Part shown: positions 44,770 through 56,830 of the stretch, piece after piece
Position numbering within the stretch: position 1 is the first letter of the stretch
Layout: each line of letters starts with the position of its first letter
Origin: Corythucha ciliata
Lineage: Eukaryota > Arthropoda > Insecta > Hemiptera > Tingidae
Length of the DNA: 64,000 nucleotides
NCBI GenBank assembly: GCA_038030265.1
Contig: CM075939.1
Span: forward strand, 17,527,253 to 17,591,252
Reading direction: 5' to 3'
The notes under the pieces: model-generated
What the model saw: only the letters and a program-made list of their open reading frames with translations
Told to the model about the DNA's origin: nothing
Database searches by the model: none
Translations under genes and position numbers: made by a program

Positions 44770-46860
44770 ATATGGCTAAAAAACCGATTAGAATTCAATT
44801 TTTTCTCCGCTTGGATCGATTCAACCGGAGATTTATTAAAACAACCGGATAATTTAAATAAAAAATTGCCGGTTAGTTGTACAATGAATCTCCGGTTAGT
44901 TATACAATGCACCTCCGGTTAGTTCCGCAATGCATCTCCGGTTAGTTGGGCAATACATCTCTGGTTAGTTGGGCAATGCATCTCCGGTTAGTTGGGAAAT
45001 ATATCTCCGGTTAGTTGTGCAATGCATCTCCGGTTAGTTTTGCAATGCATCTCCGGTTGGCCATCCAACCGGAGAGAAATGTATTAACTCTACGGTGACT
45101 TGTCAATAACAATACAGTTGCTTTTCACCGGAAACTCATTTCATATGAACTGTTGTACATCCGGTGACAATTTTGCTCCTCCGGTTAGTTCCAACAGGAG
45201 TCACAAGAGGTCTGTTCCAATAAGGTGTTTGAAACTTGTTCGGAGCAGAGTTTCCATAGGACCAGCCAATAAAATTCAAATTGATTACATTTTATTGGTG
45301 GGTCTATAGCAACTCAGCTCCAGAATGCTCCAAACACTTTGCTGGAACAGACCTATTGTAACTCCTGTTATTCCAAACCTGAGGAGCAAAATTCTCACCT
45401 GGTGTACAACAGTTTATTATATGAAATGAGTCTACAGTGGCCGGAGTAAATCGGCTAGGTTTTTAGCAGTAATATCATACGAATTAAATTGAAAAAATGT
45501 ATTTCCTGTCGGCATATAATTTATACTTGTTAGATACACACAAAAAATTATAAATAAATCCCTAAGTACTCATTAAGAATAGTATTATACATTATAGATA
45601 TCACTCAAAAGGAGCTTGCATTTACATATTGATATACGTAGTCCAAAGAGCCGAAATAGGGGAGACATTTCGAAAAGTTATCTCACAAATGCTATGCAAT
45701 GGGGGGATGCTATGGGTTTGTAACATAAAAGGAGTCGAATGAACTGACGAAATTAGACACCAAGCACTCACACACGCCACGTTGGAACTCTGACGCGGAA
45801 AAGACTGAGTGATGATGAGGAAGGGCTCGTAACTAATAGGAAACAATGGCGCCACTGGGCAATCTCTCTGATTTCAACCGGAGAGCAAACCAATCTCACC
45901 GAATTCCGACACAGTCCAACAGAGATTCAATAAATTCAACCGGGGTATACAAATGCAATCCAACATGGGGCGAAACCCCGAACAGGTTGTAACTGGATGG
46001 AAGTCAACTTCCACACCGGAGAATAATTGAGGTTATAACCGTAGAGAAATTGAAATCTAGCTGGAGAGATTACTCATTGGCTAATGGAGCGAACAAGTTT
46101 TTGCAGCTGGTGCATATTATGATAATAATATATTAACGGCTTTTTTATAGACTCAAGCCTGCTTACTACTGGATAACACGTTAAAGTAAATGAAGAAACT
46201 GGAGATTTCCTTCCCTTCGGTAGAATAACATTCAAGCATCCGTTTCAATTTTTTGACTGATCCAAAATTCGTGTTATTTCATTACCTGTTATTCATTCGG
46301 TTTGACTAACCAGCCCCGAATATAATTGCATTGTTTTTAATATCATTAAGCCGGCTCCACACATGCGGTATTTGCCAAATAACGAGCAAAACATTTTTCA
46401 ATTTTGAGTTGGTCGGTTTCTAGGCAATGCTAGAAATCGCACCACGCGATGCGTGGAGCCGGCTTTAGGTTAGAATTATTTCAAATTCGGTTGTATTTGA
46501 CAGGTCCCACCAACCCTTATTTATTTTCCTGTTAAAACCAGAATATCACATTAAGTTGGATTTAACCGGTTCAGAAAATTTCCTTTTTTTATCCGGTTAT
46601 GAATAATTACGCTTTCGGTTGGATTTCACAGGTTAACGCAACCATTATTTCTGTTCCGGTTACATCCAAATTAACATTCGGTTGCATTTAACTGGTCCAT
46701 AAAACTGTCAATTCTTCTCCGGTCACAAGCGATTTCGGATTCGGTTGAATGCAACCGGATCACGCAATTGCCATTTGATATCATGTTGGAATATTTATTG
46801 ATCCGTTGAGATGAATTACTATCCGTTCATTTTCCCACACAATTCGTTCAAATTGATCCA
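44770..46860. mobile_element. CCGGTT-array element, copy 2
   Basis: The left array (44815-45075) has about ten units of TCTCCGGTTAGTTG-gcaatgca, period 21-28 bp. The internal hairpin is aacaggagtcac...taactcctgtt (about 45193-45372). The right array is in inverted orientation (AACCGGAGA, about 45878-46060). A tail with CGGTT-GGATTT motifs reaches 46770. The central 1.5 kb matches 11800-13320. The inverted subterminal arrays suggest a non-autonomous DNA transposon. Confidence 0.72.
46349..46464. mobile_element. 116-bp MITE with TTA target duplication
   Basis: The ends AGCCGGCTCCAC...GTGGAGCCGGCT are perfect inverted repeats. TTA flanks at 46346-46348 and 46465-46467. The paralogous CCGGTT copy at about 13115-13130 lacks it (gcattgttttcaaaatgg then ggttag), giving an empty site. 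TTA duplication fits PIF/Harbinger-type MITEs. Confidence 0.8.
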
Positions 46861-47230
46861 ATTTGATTGTAGATAGCGCTATGAGCGATCTTTAAAAAAT
46901 ATGTACTAATTTCGAGGCTTACCAGTAGTAGTAACCTTAGTTTGAAATTGGATGGGGATGGTGGTTTTCTATAGTTTATTGGTTGGGAAGAACAAATTTT
47001 TACATGTGCCAGCCGTTTCCAAGCAGCCCAAATGGTGTTCGCCAGCACACTTGCCCCTCTGCCCATGTCTGGTTTGGGACCCTGATCCGCGGATAATGTC
47101 TGGTGATCTCAGAAGTGGCATAACCTACATCAAAGAAATCGTCTTAAGCCGGTCCCAGACACGATCAAATGACCCGGATTTTTCATACGGTGGGCCGGGA
47201 ACAGTATTGACATCTTTCATAAATACAGCA

Positions 47231-47939
47231 GCACCCTTGCCGAGCTATAGATGAACTAACAATCAGGTGTTAGATCTGATCGGTGTCGCTTGCCTTGTTT
47301 TGATTTTTGTGGTAGTGAGAATCAGAAACAAAAAAAGAATTATTGAAGTGAGCCCCAGGTGGTTGTTTCACCTAGTCTCCAGCAGCAATTCGGCATATCT
47401 CGGCACGCTGGGTTGCCTCGCGAAAACCGATTCGGGGATCAGGAGCCGGCTCACCGCAGGACTGGAATAGAACTGTGAAGGCAAAACTAGTGGGAACGCG
47501 CCGCGCTGTAGCCCAGTTCAAACACCAACACGGCTCACTCGGTTTCGCCAATTTTGGTCAACGAGCCACGGACCGGATTTACTAGTGCAGTGACAATAAA
47601 TTTTCATGATTGTCTGGTGGGACCAAACCCCAACGTCATTCGCGTTCGCCACTAAGATTGCAATGATTTCATCTTTCTGGGGTTGCCGTCAACTTGAAGT
47701 TTTCCCACCAGGTTGAACAAATACATTTTTTCCCCTCTAATACTTGTAGAATTCATTCTCTCGTTATTTGCTTGACTCCACAAGTATTGAAGGACAGTGC
47801 CGCCTTTATAGGCAAGAGCCCGACGGGCCTGGGCCTGGGGCCCCGCATGCTTCTGATTTTTCTTCTTATATGGAAAGAAAGATACTCATCATCTATTGAT
47901 TGGCGACCATAAAGTTAAGGAATATCGCTCAATTATAGC
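47231..47939. other. Unassigned stretch
   Basis: No exon or repeat family was recognised. Short open frames here have no recognisable domain. Confidence 0.35.
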
Positions 47940-48075
47940 TAACATTGAAAAATTGGAAATTAACTGTTTCCGGGGGCAACTTCGCGGCTGAAAAAAGAGG
48001 CAGAGCGCTAATTCGTGGGTAAAATGAAGAAAAGTCGCTCATTCACGGCCAAAATTGGGGAAATTCACGGTTTCC
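47940..48075. repeat. Degenerate AAATTGGGGAAA-type tandem repeat
   Basis: Units such as 'cgctcattcacggccaaaat' recur in variants. Same family as 1-260. Confidence 0.5.
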
Positions 48076-48431
48076 AACGGCCACTTCGTGACTGAGATAA
48101 ATTGCTTATTCTCAAAAACTCATATTGTCAACTACAGAGAGACCCAAGTCGGATGCACCTTAATGCCTATTGCAGGCTTATCGGGGATGAGTTCCCGAAA
48201 AAGAGAACTCGTTAGTTCATCAACGCAGAACCCGGCGCAGGAAATCGTCAATTCAATCCCAGAAATTGAATTAGCACAGGTCCTTTACCGTCAAAACCTA
48301 ACACCTCCGCTGGAAAATTGTCGTTGTCGCATTCTATTCCCGATTATCCGTCCAATAACTGACCATTTTTCCGCCAGAAAGTGATATTTTGGGAGATTAA
48401 CTTGGAATGTTCGCCTCCTTGGACGCAAACT

Positions 48432-49377
48432 GCAGTACCGTAAAATCGAGTAATTAGGATCAGTATAGTCTAATAAGGATCAAAACTTTACCTACACGAT
48501 ATTCGGTTCCTGGTAGCTAGTAGGTAGAAGTAATTACAGAAATCGAGGGTTGCTTGTATTTTCTACTTCGATGGGAGTCCGCCATGACCCTCAAACGAGG
48601 TGTTGCAAAATATTCACGACCGCCAAAACGCTTGGAGTGTTGTCACTCTTATTACGTGTTTTTGTGTACCACGGAAACTTCGTACACCTTGGTTATGCTG
48701 TGATTTTTTGAGACCGGATTTTGCGTCAGTTGACAGTGATATAGTGTAGAAAAGAACATCCACCAAAACTTTTTATGATATTCCGGGTTTTACTCAATTT
48801 GAGGGCGTTCAAGTGGGGAGGCACCCGATCTTCCGCTCCTGGAGTGTAATAAGGATCACCACATGCCTGGCTGGATATTTGAAGTTATTTCGTTTTTTTA
48901 CGTTGAAATGGAACTATCGACGCCTAATTGTGGGATAAGTAAGCCAAAACGCTGATGTAAAGGAACTGTGATCCAGAAAACAAACTAGACCTAGTTAGTC
49001 AGCTTTTCCGTGTTTATATTCCGGTTTTGTAATAATAACTTCGTTTTTCAACGATATTTTGTGTTTTGGATTTTTTAAACTCCAACTAATGACCCCTAGT
49101 AGAAAGCAGAGGTTTAATAGTGGTTTTTGGTAGAAACTATTGGTGGTGATCCTTATTACCCCACCCGGAGGGTAATAAGGATCAGACCACAAAAATGCTT
49201 TTTTATGGTGTTCATGCAATGATAATTGAAAAGTTGAGGCATGAAACTAAAAGCCCAAGACTAAAATGAGAATCCAGTCCCCAAATTCTAAAAAAAATTA
49301 TACGAGATGGAATTTATCTTAGAAGATGAAAAGTGATCCTAATTACACGATTTTACGGTACTTTAGTACGGTACTGC
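48432..49377. mobile_element. TIR element with internal GTAATAAGGATCA motifs
   Basis: The ends are inverted repeats: left gcagtaccgtaaaatcg-agtaattaggatca, right the reverse complement (tgatcctaattacacgattttacggtac, with a small duplication of the tip). The motif (g)taataaggatca recurs at about 48470, 48847 and 49171 and in inverse near 49148. No transposase is seen. About 0.95 kb. Confidence 0.65.
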
Positions 49378-49389
49378 GTTACTTTTAGC

Positions 49390-49860
49390 CTTTAAACTGT
49401 AAAGTTATTATAAGGAAACCCAAAACCCATCAGCAAGCCCACGAAATTTGGTTTTCAGCGAGCCCAAAAACCACGATTTTGGTGTTTTAGTTCTTCAGCT
49501 AGAAACATCCACGGAATTAGAGCTTAAGCTTGCCAATGCGCGCATAATTGATCCTATATAGCTAGCAAGATCCGACGAAATTAGCGTTTTAGTGACCCAT
49601 AATTGCTTCGCTATGATTAGGGTGCCAAAACAGAGTAATTATGGTTTTAGATTAGGCAACTCTACGAAATTGGGGGTTCGCGAATTTTTCTGCTTTTATC
49701 GAGTAAAATTTCATTTTTTGGTAGGAAAAACCTTGAAGAATTGGGGTTTTCAGCAACAATCAGCCGCGAAATTGGTAAGCATTAAAAGAACCAGTTTCTG
49801 TGAGCAAGAATCGCGAAAATGGGGTTTTAGCGAGATTGCTTGCCATAAAATGCTTGTTTT
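49390..49860. repeat. Minisatellite of CGAAATTGGGGTTTT units
   Basis: Degenerate units of about 40-45 bp ('acgaaattagcgttttag', 'cgaaattgggggttcgcg', 'gaattggggttttcagc'). They are in reverse orientation to the array at 57560-58420 ('aaaaccccaatttcgtagg'). Confidence 0.55.
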
Positions 49861-49864
49861 CGAT

Positions 49865-50690
49865 TGTACAAACAACGTAACACACCATCGACAAAATAGT
49901 TCTATAAATCGACAATTTTTCTTAATAATGATAATGACAAATCGTTCCCTGCAATGAAAACGTGATTTCTTCACCTTGAGCTTAAATTATTGGCCTGAAA
50001 CATACGACTTAGCTCCATATCGCAAATACAATATGGTCGAAAACAGCGTAGTTTAGCCACATGCACATTTTTAGATCTTCAAAAGTCAAAACTGGCAATT
50101 TTCGCCACGAAGGGACGATTCAATAGGAGCAACTTATACGGTGCGATCGCCTAGTTCCACCCTTTCGTTGTCTCCACCATGGGTTGTAGGCCCACCTCGG
50201 CAAAATCACCAAAGTTTCAATTTTTTCACTAGAATACGAAAACATTGACTGTAATGTTGGAGAGAAAATATTATATTTTCTTGGTCAGAATTGACAGTTT
50301 TTAACGTTAAAATTGACCGTTTCCACAGTGAAATCAGCAGGTTGACAGTTAATATGACGAAATTGGCAGTTTCAAGGGCGAAATTGACAGTTACGAGGAC
50401 GAAATTAATTGTTAATAGGATGAAATAGACTGTCTTAAATGACGAAATTGACCGTTTTGAGTGACGAAATTCACAATCCTAGGACTAAAGTTACAGTTTC
50501 GAGGACGAAAATGACTGTTTTGAAGACAAAATTGACCTACTTCGACTGGGTTCTTAAAAACACAGTGGTCTCAGCCTCAATTCTCTGAACTCCAAATCAA
50601 GTTTTGGGATCTTTTGTTACGTAGGAGGAAATTGACAGTATCCTAATAAAAAATGTCGGTTCCTGGGGCGAAATTAGTAGACTATGTAAC
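49865..50690. repeat. Second copy of the GAAATTGACAGTTT element
   Basis: The leader 49870-50220 matches 9660-9990 and the core 50270-50680 has 'cgaaattgacagtt' units. Shorter than copy 1 and without the hairpin insertion. Confidence 0.7.
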
Positions 50691-50694
50691 TACG

Positions 50695-53120
50695 TTCATA
50701 CCAAAATTATAAAATTAAATCAGCCCCCGCCCACCAAGAGAAGCAGACGTTCAAATTCTTCAGCCGGGCAAACAAATTAAGAACATTCTTAGAAAGCTGA
50801 CATCCTTCCGTTTCCAGTTCTGCTCGTAACGGAACAATCATACGATCATACCATACCCCATCCGTTGTAGATGGAGAGGAGTCTTCTCTAAACAAGACTG
50901 TGGTCATGTCACAGAGATCAAACTATCAAAGCCTAATCATGTGGAGTGCCAAGGGTATTAAAGCAATAAGTCCAAGCGAACCATTATCAAAGATAACTCA
51001 AGGACAGGCTGTTGGTCGAGGCAGAGATTCGTTAATATTGTCTTCCAAAGGAGAAAACTTGAAACCGGGTGGTGGTGTGCCGTGGCGTTGGTCAGAATTT
51101 CCTTTGAGGACTTCTTAGCATTTTATAACACATGAGAACCAGCTTTTTTTCAAAGGAATGTGCTATTTTTAAACTTTATGAGTGTAGTGTAGCCTTCGGG
51201 CCTCGGAGAAGGCGAAGTTATTTGAATGGTTCAATAGCCTCCCTGCGATGGTATAAAGTCCTAATGTACAATCGCGGTACAGCTCTTATAAGCCGTGGGA
51301 TATGATAATCAATATAGTCATCATTCATATCTGAGAAAGAGTGTAAAAGGTTCACAATAAATCACAAGAGCTGAAATAGAACATTATTACATGTAAATAT
51401 ACGAAGAAATTAGAGTAGAGTAAAAGTAGTGTGCATTAGTAATGCCATATCTATTTCCATATGAATGAATAATAAATGAATACCAACGGCGTGCAATGTT
51501 ATATCAATTGTTGTATCGTTCAACGCCAACAGGGCCGCCAATAATGCGTTTTTTGACGTGTGACGTACTCACGAAACGTTGACATTTAAATTGTTTACTC
51601 CTTAGAACATTATGTGATTATAGCAGCTATATTGTAAAATTAGGCTACTGGAAAAGAGGGGTAGCAGATGATGATAAAAACACGTAATGTAGAAAAAGAG
51701 AGTAGGTAGGTACGTTTGAGCTAGCGGGAGGTGGCCTCGTCCTCTTTTTCTACGGGGAATTATCCGCGTTTCCAATTCGAAATCCCTTAAAGAGTTTTCT
51801 TTCAGACGTTAATTCTATTCTGGCGGAGGGATTTATTTATGTGGATAAGCTTCACTGTCAGTCGACAGCACCACTGTCGTAATCGTGGCGGTCACTTTAC
51901 AGACCTCTGAAAAAATATAGGTATACATAAAACATTGTGTACGTATATTTTTATTGGAATCTATAAAATTGAAATAAAAACCAGGTGTACTCACACCTGC
52001 TCATGATATACCTCTCCCTTTGTCTCATCATCAATGAAATAAAGTACCTAATGTTCGGCCAAGACGCAGCAATCTTGAAGTTGCTAGACATTTTATCTCG
52101 AGAACCTCAATAAGGAAATTTCATGCTATAAAATTTCTATTAAAACAAATTATTACGGAAAACACTTTATATTTGATGGCAAATACCAAGAGATAGCCCC
52201 TTAAAGATGGAGCAACAAGAGAACAAATTGTTCATTAACCGTAATTATTACGGCACACCAGAAGAAAGAAAAAACGGCTTTTTCAGGAGCATGACAATCG
52301 CGAATGAAATCATTTGGGCCCCACTTTTTGTACTTTCCACTAATTTTTTTCACTTTAGATAATTGAGAATAGGAGTTTCTTCTCAATCTCTATAATATAG
52401 TGATTTCCTCTACCTCTCTTTTCCAACGAATTAAAGATCTTGTTTCGCCAGTATTTATACGATTAAAATTAATTGCAATGATAGCACGCCGACGGACCGC
52501 CGACAGGGACATGTTCATATACTCGGATTTTACGTCCTTCTCTCTATCATCTGTCGACTTCTAGTTTGGCAACTTTCTAAAAATAAGCGAACACGAAAAT
52601 CCGGCCACTTGCTTCCCATCCTCTCGTTCAGGTTTTATTCATTTCGATCTTCCCCCCGACCTTTCTGAATCAATTTCCAGAATTTTCTCTCTACAACGGT
52701 TGATTTAACCATTCCTTGAGACTTACGACCCATTTTGGTTCATTTGAAATGCATAAATTTTCCTATTCTATTTTTTTTCTCCCCGGGGCATTCAAAACAA
52801 CCTCATAAAAAAACACCAACAATTTTCTTGACAATTCAAGATCACCAAATCCTCCCAAGGAAATCTTAACACAATAGAAGAGAGGCGGAGTCTGAGAAAT
52901 GACTCAATTCGGTGTTTTCCCCTACAGAAAAAGGTAAAACATCGCGAATGCAGAAAAAGCAACAAAGCAAGGCTACCCTTCTTCCCACTCCCATCAAGTT
53001 TCTATGCGCTAGCACCCTGAAACAAGGATAACGATCTATGAAAGTAATCTACGCCGATGGGCGTTAAGTATGTCCGAACATTTTACTAGAAGTGGCATTT
53101 CGATAGATATCTGCCCCAGT
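50695..53120. other. Intergenic stretch, no firm genes
   Basis: An open frame on the - strand at 50907-50707 (STTDGVWYDRMIVPL...LFARLKNLNV) has no recognised domain and no clear splice context. The rest shows no repeat arms or exons I can support. Confidence 0.4.
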
Positions 53121-53121
53121 G

Positions 53122-53439
53122 TTAAACCTTAACACTAAAAATAGCCCGAGGGACTTGAGATTCTGTTTCTCTATCGTGAGATGGAAACATTACTGAAGGG
53201 ACGCTGGTGGTGGTACTTGAAGATGGTGACCCTTCTGACTTCTTATATCCACGCGAAGCTTGACTGAAAATAACAACTTCGAAAGAAGTCTGAGGATAAA
53301 TTGCTATTGAACTGAGAAAATTACGAGCTGTTTGAAACACTGACCTTTTATTTTGCTCGAATGTCAGATGATGGCAAATGTTTTTGAACGTGCTTCGCAC
53401 GTGCTCTTCACTGGGAGAACACACCTAACCGAATATACA
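53122..53439 (-). CDS. Possible terminal exon of an unidentified gene
   Basis: On the - strand an acceptor-like ggttag is followed by an open stretch of about 100 codons (VCSPSEEHVRSTF..., HHLTFEQNKRSVF, then a Ser/Thr-rich part ending PRAIFSVKV and a stop at 53124-53122). The balanced composition and S/T-rich tail look protein-like. No family was recognised and no upstream exons were found, so this may be chance. Confidence 0.25.
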
Positions 53440-54165
53440 TAAACATTATTATAGGTACCTATTTCTTTCCCTTTTTTGCGATTGTTCCACCACTGTACTG
53501 TTTGTGAAATTGTTTTTGTTCAACGAGGAGATCTCAAAATCTAACCCTCTAAACTAGGCTCGTCTCATTCTCCTTATTGTCCGTTGTGCATCAACGTATG
53601 AAATCCCCCCGAGCCTCGAGGCAATCTATGATTACGCTTACCTCAGAACTGATATGTATATTGATAAACTGAAAGGGGTGCGTGAAAACTGGTTTATCAC
53701 GCTATTTTTTGTTTTCATTTAGCTTGCTGTGTTTTTTTTTTTTATTAATTCGATCCAGCCTACACCTACAAGATCTTTTTATACGTTGTATAATATAAGT
53801 AGTGCGTCCTGTACAATCTCTTTATAACTTCCCTGAATTTCACGGTGCCCAGTGCCATGCCCAATGGGTGCGGAACGTGAAGTACTGCCGAGGAAATGAA
53901 AGATAAAAAAGCGAGTATACGAGCGCAAGTTTTACGTGGTTTACTCTTTGATATAAAAATGAACCAAATCTTTTGGGGAAAGCAAAGATGGGGCGAGGAC
54001 AGAATGATTTCACTACCTTGCAGCCATCATCGGTTCCTCGCAATCATAACTATGTGTATATGCGAGGTCATGTTCATTGTTAGTCAAAATATTACATTCG
54101 CAAACCAAAATAAATCTAAAAAGGAATTGATACTCTTCTCGTTCTTTCTTAGCCAATAACCACCA
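53440..54165. other. Unassigned stretch
   Basis: A/T-rich with a poly-T run at about 53733-53744; nothing recognised. Confidence 0.35.
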
Positions 54166-54169
54166 GTAA

Positions 54170-54425
54170 GGGGTCGCGCACACGGGACTACTTTGATACG
54201 CCACTGAATGGCGCTGCTAGTAGCGAAATATTAAATTGAATGGGGATGCGCACAAGGAGCCACTTTAGAAGCGCTTCCAAAAAAAGTGGCTCGTAGTGGC
54301 GGACGCCGAGTGGCGCTTCTTTAAGTTTAACCCCCGAACACGAGGCTACTTGGTGGCGCTTCTGATTTAGTGGCGCCACAGAGAAGCGGAGTACGACCAC
54401 TTCGTAGCACTTATTTTTCCCATAC
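54170..54425. repeat. GTGGCGCTTCT-rich decayed foldback
   Basis: Direct and inverted copies of 'gtggcgcttct' / 'agaagcgc' occur several times within 250 bp (54200-54395). A related phrase lies at about 56620-56650 ('aagccactcaatggcgcttc'). Probably MITE debris. Confidence 0.5.
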
Positions 54426-54580
54426 GTTTATTGACTTGACAAAATAAAAAAAATAATACCTACAGTAACTATAGTAACAGTGGTGCCACAAAGTCAAGGT
54501 GACTAAACTTTCTATAGGTGCCACAGATCTTCGGCCATTACTGTCCTTCATCAAAGTCATATGGAAAACCAAGTCATTAA

Positions 54581-54716
54581 GGCCCGTTCACAAGCTCTAT
54601 GTTTACGTTCTGTGGAGTCTATGCAACCAAACAAATTTATTCTCTCGAAAAATGAAGCATTTTGATAGGTTGCATAGGCTCCACAGACGCATAGCATAGA
54701 GCTTGTGAACGGGGCC
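54581..54716. mobile_element. 136-bp hairpin MITE flanked by TTAA
   Basis: GGCCCGTTCACAAGCTCTATG at the left and CATAGAGCTTGTGAACGGGGCC at the right, with TTAA immediately outside both ends (54577-54580, 54717-54720). Partial relatives lie at 25060, 28735, 29650, 29965, 30210 and 59940. TTAA could mean piggyBac-type mobilisation, or TTA/TAA overlap from a Harbinger-type element. Confidence 0.8.
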
Positions 54717-54724
54717 TTAAACTT

Positions 54725-55390
54725 TGTCTTATTTGTATGTTAAAAAAATGAAGCGGTTCGTGGGTTGGGATTTTTGCTCCCGATACGTTGCGCTGCTCTA
54801 CTATGAAAGTAGATCACCCGCTAAATTCAAAAATTATACAAAAGTTAAGTGTTGGAAAAAACATGTGGTATCAAGATAGATAGATATCACGCTACAACTT
54901 CAAACCGAAAATAAATATAATAATTTTTGTATTTGGCGGGTTTTCTCCTTTTTTATGCTTAACGGGAGCAAAAATCCCAACCCAAAATAAAAAACATGTT
55001 TTTCCTCGAGTCTGAGGACTTGGTTTTCCATATGACTTTGCCTTCATCTACGTCACGAGCCGTCCCAAGTGCCTTCGCGCTGGACCCAGTACATTATTGA
55101 TTAATTGGTATGCGATGGGGAAGCAAAGTTCGATTTTTCAAAGGTTATTCGACTCATAACAAAAATAAAGTTTGAACCCACCTCACCCCCTTTCAATGTT
55201 TAGAAGAAGTGAGGAGGAGTCTAGTCTCCAACTTCTGCCGTTTCGTTTTGATATTTTTTGTTGATGGTTAAAGTGAATAGTCCCTCGCCCTTTCATTTAT
55301 TTATTTTTTCGGAGATTAGAAAAATGGCTCGTGAACTTGGTGCCCGGCGAAGTAAAGGCTCAAACAAGGAGAAGCCAGCTTCAAAGAAAA
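54725..55390. other. Unassigned stretch
   Basis: Contains the phrase 'gggagcaaaaatcccaaccca' near 54964 and its inverse 'gggttgggatttttgctccc' near 54752, so a foldback of about 230 bp is present. No gene is seen. Confidence 0.4.
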
Positions 55391-55394
55391 CCAT

Positions 55395-55568
55395 GTTGAT
55401 ATTTAGGTAATTGATTAATTATTTGAGTATAACATTCTTTTATTATATTTTTTAAATATGCCGACTAACTAGTCAATTACCTAAATAATCTAATAAATAT
55501 ATCAATATTTATAGGTAATAAATCAATTACCTAAATAATTTAACATTCACGATATAATCGAAAATTAC
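55395..55568. repeat. Penelope pseudo-LTR scrap in both orientations
   Basis: 'gagtataacattcttttatt' to 'tgccgactaact' is the reverse complement of the pseudo-LTR end seen at 40730. It is followed by 'aatttaacattcacgatata' in direct orientation. The inverted-then-direct order mirrors the 5' junction of copy 1 (25381-25460). Confidence 0.6.
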
Positions 55569-55776
55569 CATGTTGATATTGTTCTACGATGGTCGTTGTA
55601 GATTGCAGTCATCGCAGAAAAACTTTAGCGGCTGGATTGAATACGAATATGTTAAAGAAGAAAGGGCACTCGTTTATGGTAAACCGAATACAATCGCATC
55701 AAAAACTTTTTAAAAAACACACACAGTGTCGTGAGCTCAGCGGCCAGAAAATAAGTTTTCATGGGTGATAGTGTTA

Positions 55777-55917
55777 AGCTCGGTGCACACGATGCATTTT
55801 TCGAAGCATGTTTACTTGTATGGTGAAAAAAAACATATGATCCACATCAGTGACCGGATGTTTTTTAGAACAGGCAGGCCATCATGCTTCAAAAAAATGC
55901 ATCGTGTGCACCGAGCT
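55777..55917. mobile_element. 141-bp MITE with TTA target duplication
   Basis: The ends AGCTCGGTGCACACGATGCAT...ATGCATCGTGTGCACCGAGCT are inverted repeats. TTA flanks at 55774-55776 and 55918-55920. Inner pairing continues through 'gaagcatg'/'catgcttc'. Confidence 0.8.
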
Positions 55918-56689
55918 TTACTCACAGTTTCACAAGTGCTGTACACCGTACCCTGTGTCTCGAGTTTGCTTGTCACCCGCAAGTCATCAATTTCGACTGA
56001 TCCCGAAAGAAACCAAATCCGACATTCGTGTGCTTTTGACGGTGGTCTTTTGAGGGTGTAAACGTGTCGAACACGTCTCTATTATGACTTCAAAGGCATA
56101 ATTTGTTATAATCATGTCATAAATTAACGATTTAATTTTACTTCACGAAATCTTTTTACCGTGAGCTGCGCCGGAGTGAAAATAGATTTTGGTTATCTAG
56201 AATTCTAGAGAGAGGCGAGGAAAATATTGTTCATCTGAAGCCGGACGGATTCAAAAAATCAAGTAGCCCCTGTCGATTGCGAATCAGGTCTTCCCGACAC
56301 TAATTACTACGTAGAGAAACTAAAAAAATATGTGAAAAACACTGAACTGCCCTAAAACTTGGGATTTGTATCAATAATGTCAAACTTTCCTAGAGGTTGA
56401 TGATAAGGTGATAAGGTTTATTATGAGTCGAAACTTCCCCGACGCATTGGGCTGTGATTTTTGAGCATTCATAACCCATAACCGTCAATTTCAAAATTAA
56501 CTTGTTTTGCTTCTCTAGGGTGAGCAATTTGGAGCAAAGGACTGCTGGTGACGTCAGTCTCCACACCTCCCGACCGATGGGCAAGGGGAAATGTGCGGCA
56601 CCTATAGAAGATTAAGAAGCCACTCAATGGCGCTTCAAAGTGGTCCTGTCTCCTGTGTGCAGAGGCCCTAACATGGGGCATTAGTGTGG

Positions 56690-56830
56690 TCTCGCGAAAC
56701 CAAGACCAGGGCGGTCTTGGTCTTGGTCTTGCATAGGAAAGGGTGGTCTTTGGTCTTGCAGTGAAATCATGATCTTGGTCTTGCGGCCATGGTCTTAGTC
56801 TTGCAAAAATTTGCGCAATGTATGCATCGC
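56690..56830. repeat. GGTCTTG microrepeat cluster
   Basis: 'ggtcttggtcttgc' and close variants occur about ten times in 140 bp. Inverse forms ('gcaagaccagtcttgc') are near 57256. Low-complexity expansion of a 6-7 bp unit. Confidence 0.6.

Larger units (their letters stand above)
44560..47230. mobile_element. Foldback element split by a CCGGTT-array element
   Basis: The left arm (44560-44760, 'catttgatcgtgtctgg', 'ggacgttttataatgg') and right arm (46940-47230, 'ccagacacgatcaaatgacc') match the arms of the 14465-15045 foldback. There the loop is about 100 bp; here it holds about 2.1 kb, mainly the CCGGTT element. Confidence 0.72.

Noticed and set aside
50707..50907. Open frame STTDGVWYDRMIVPL... 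on the minus strand
   Set aside because: No recognised family, no clear splice sites; kept only as a remark in the intergenic entry.
56690..56830. CRISPR-like array of GGTCTTG repeats
   Set aside because: Units are 6-7 bp with no unique spacers, in a eukaryotic genome; simple microsatellite.
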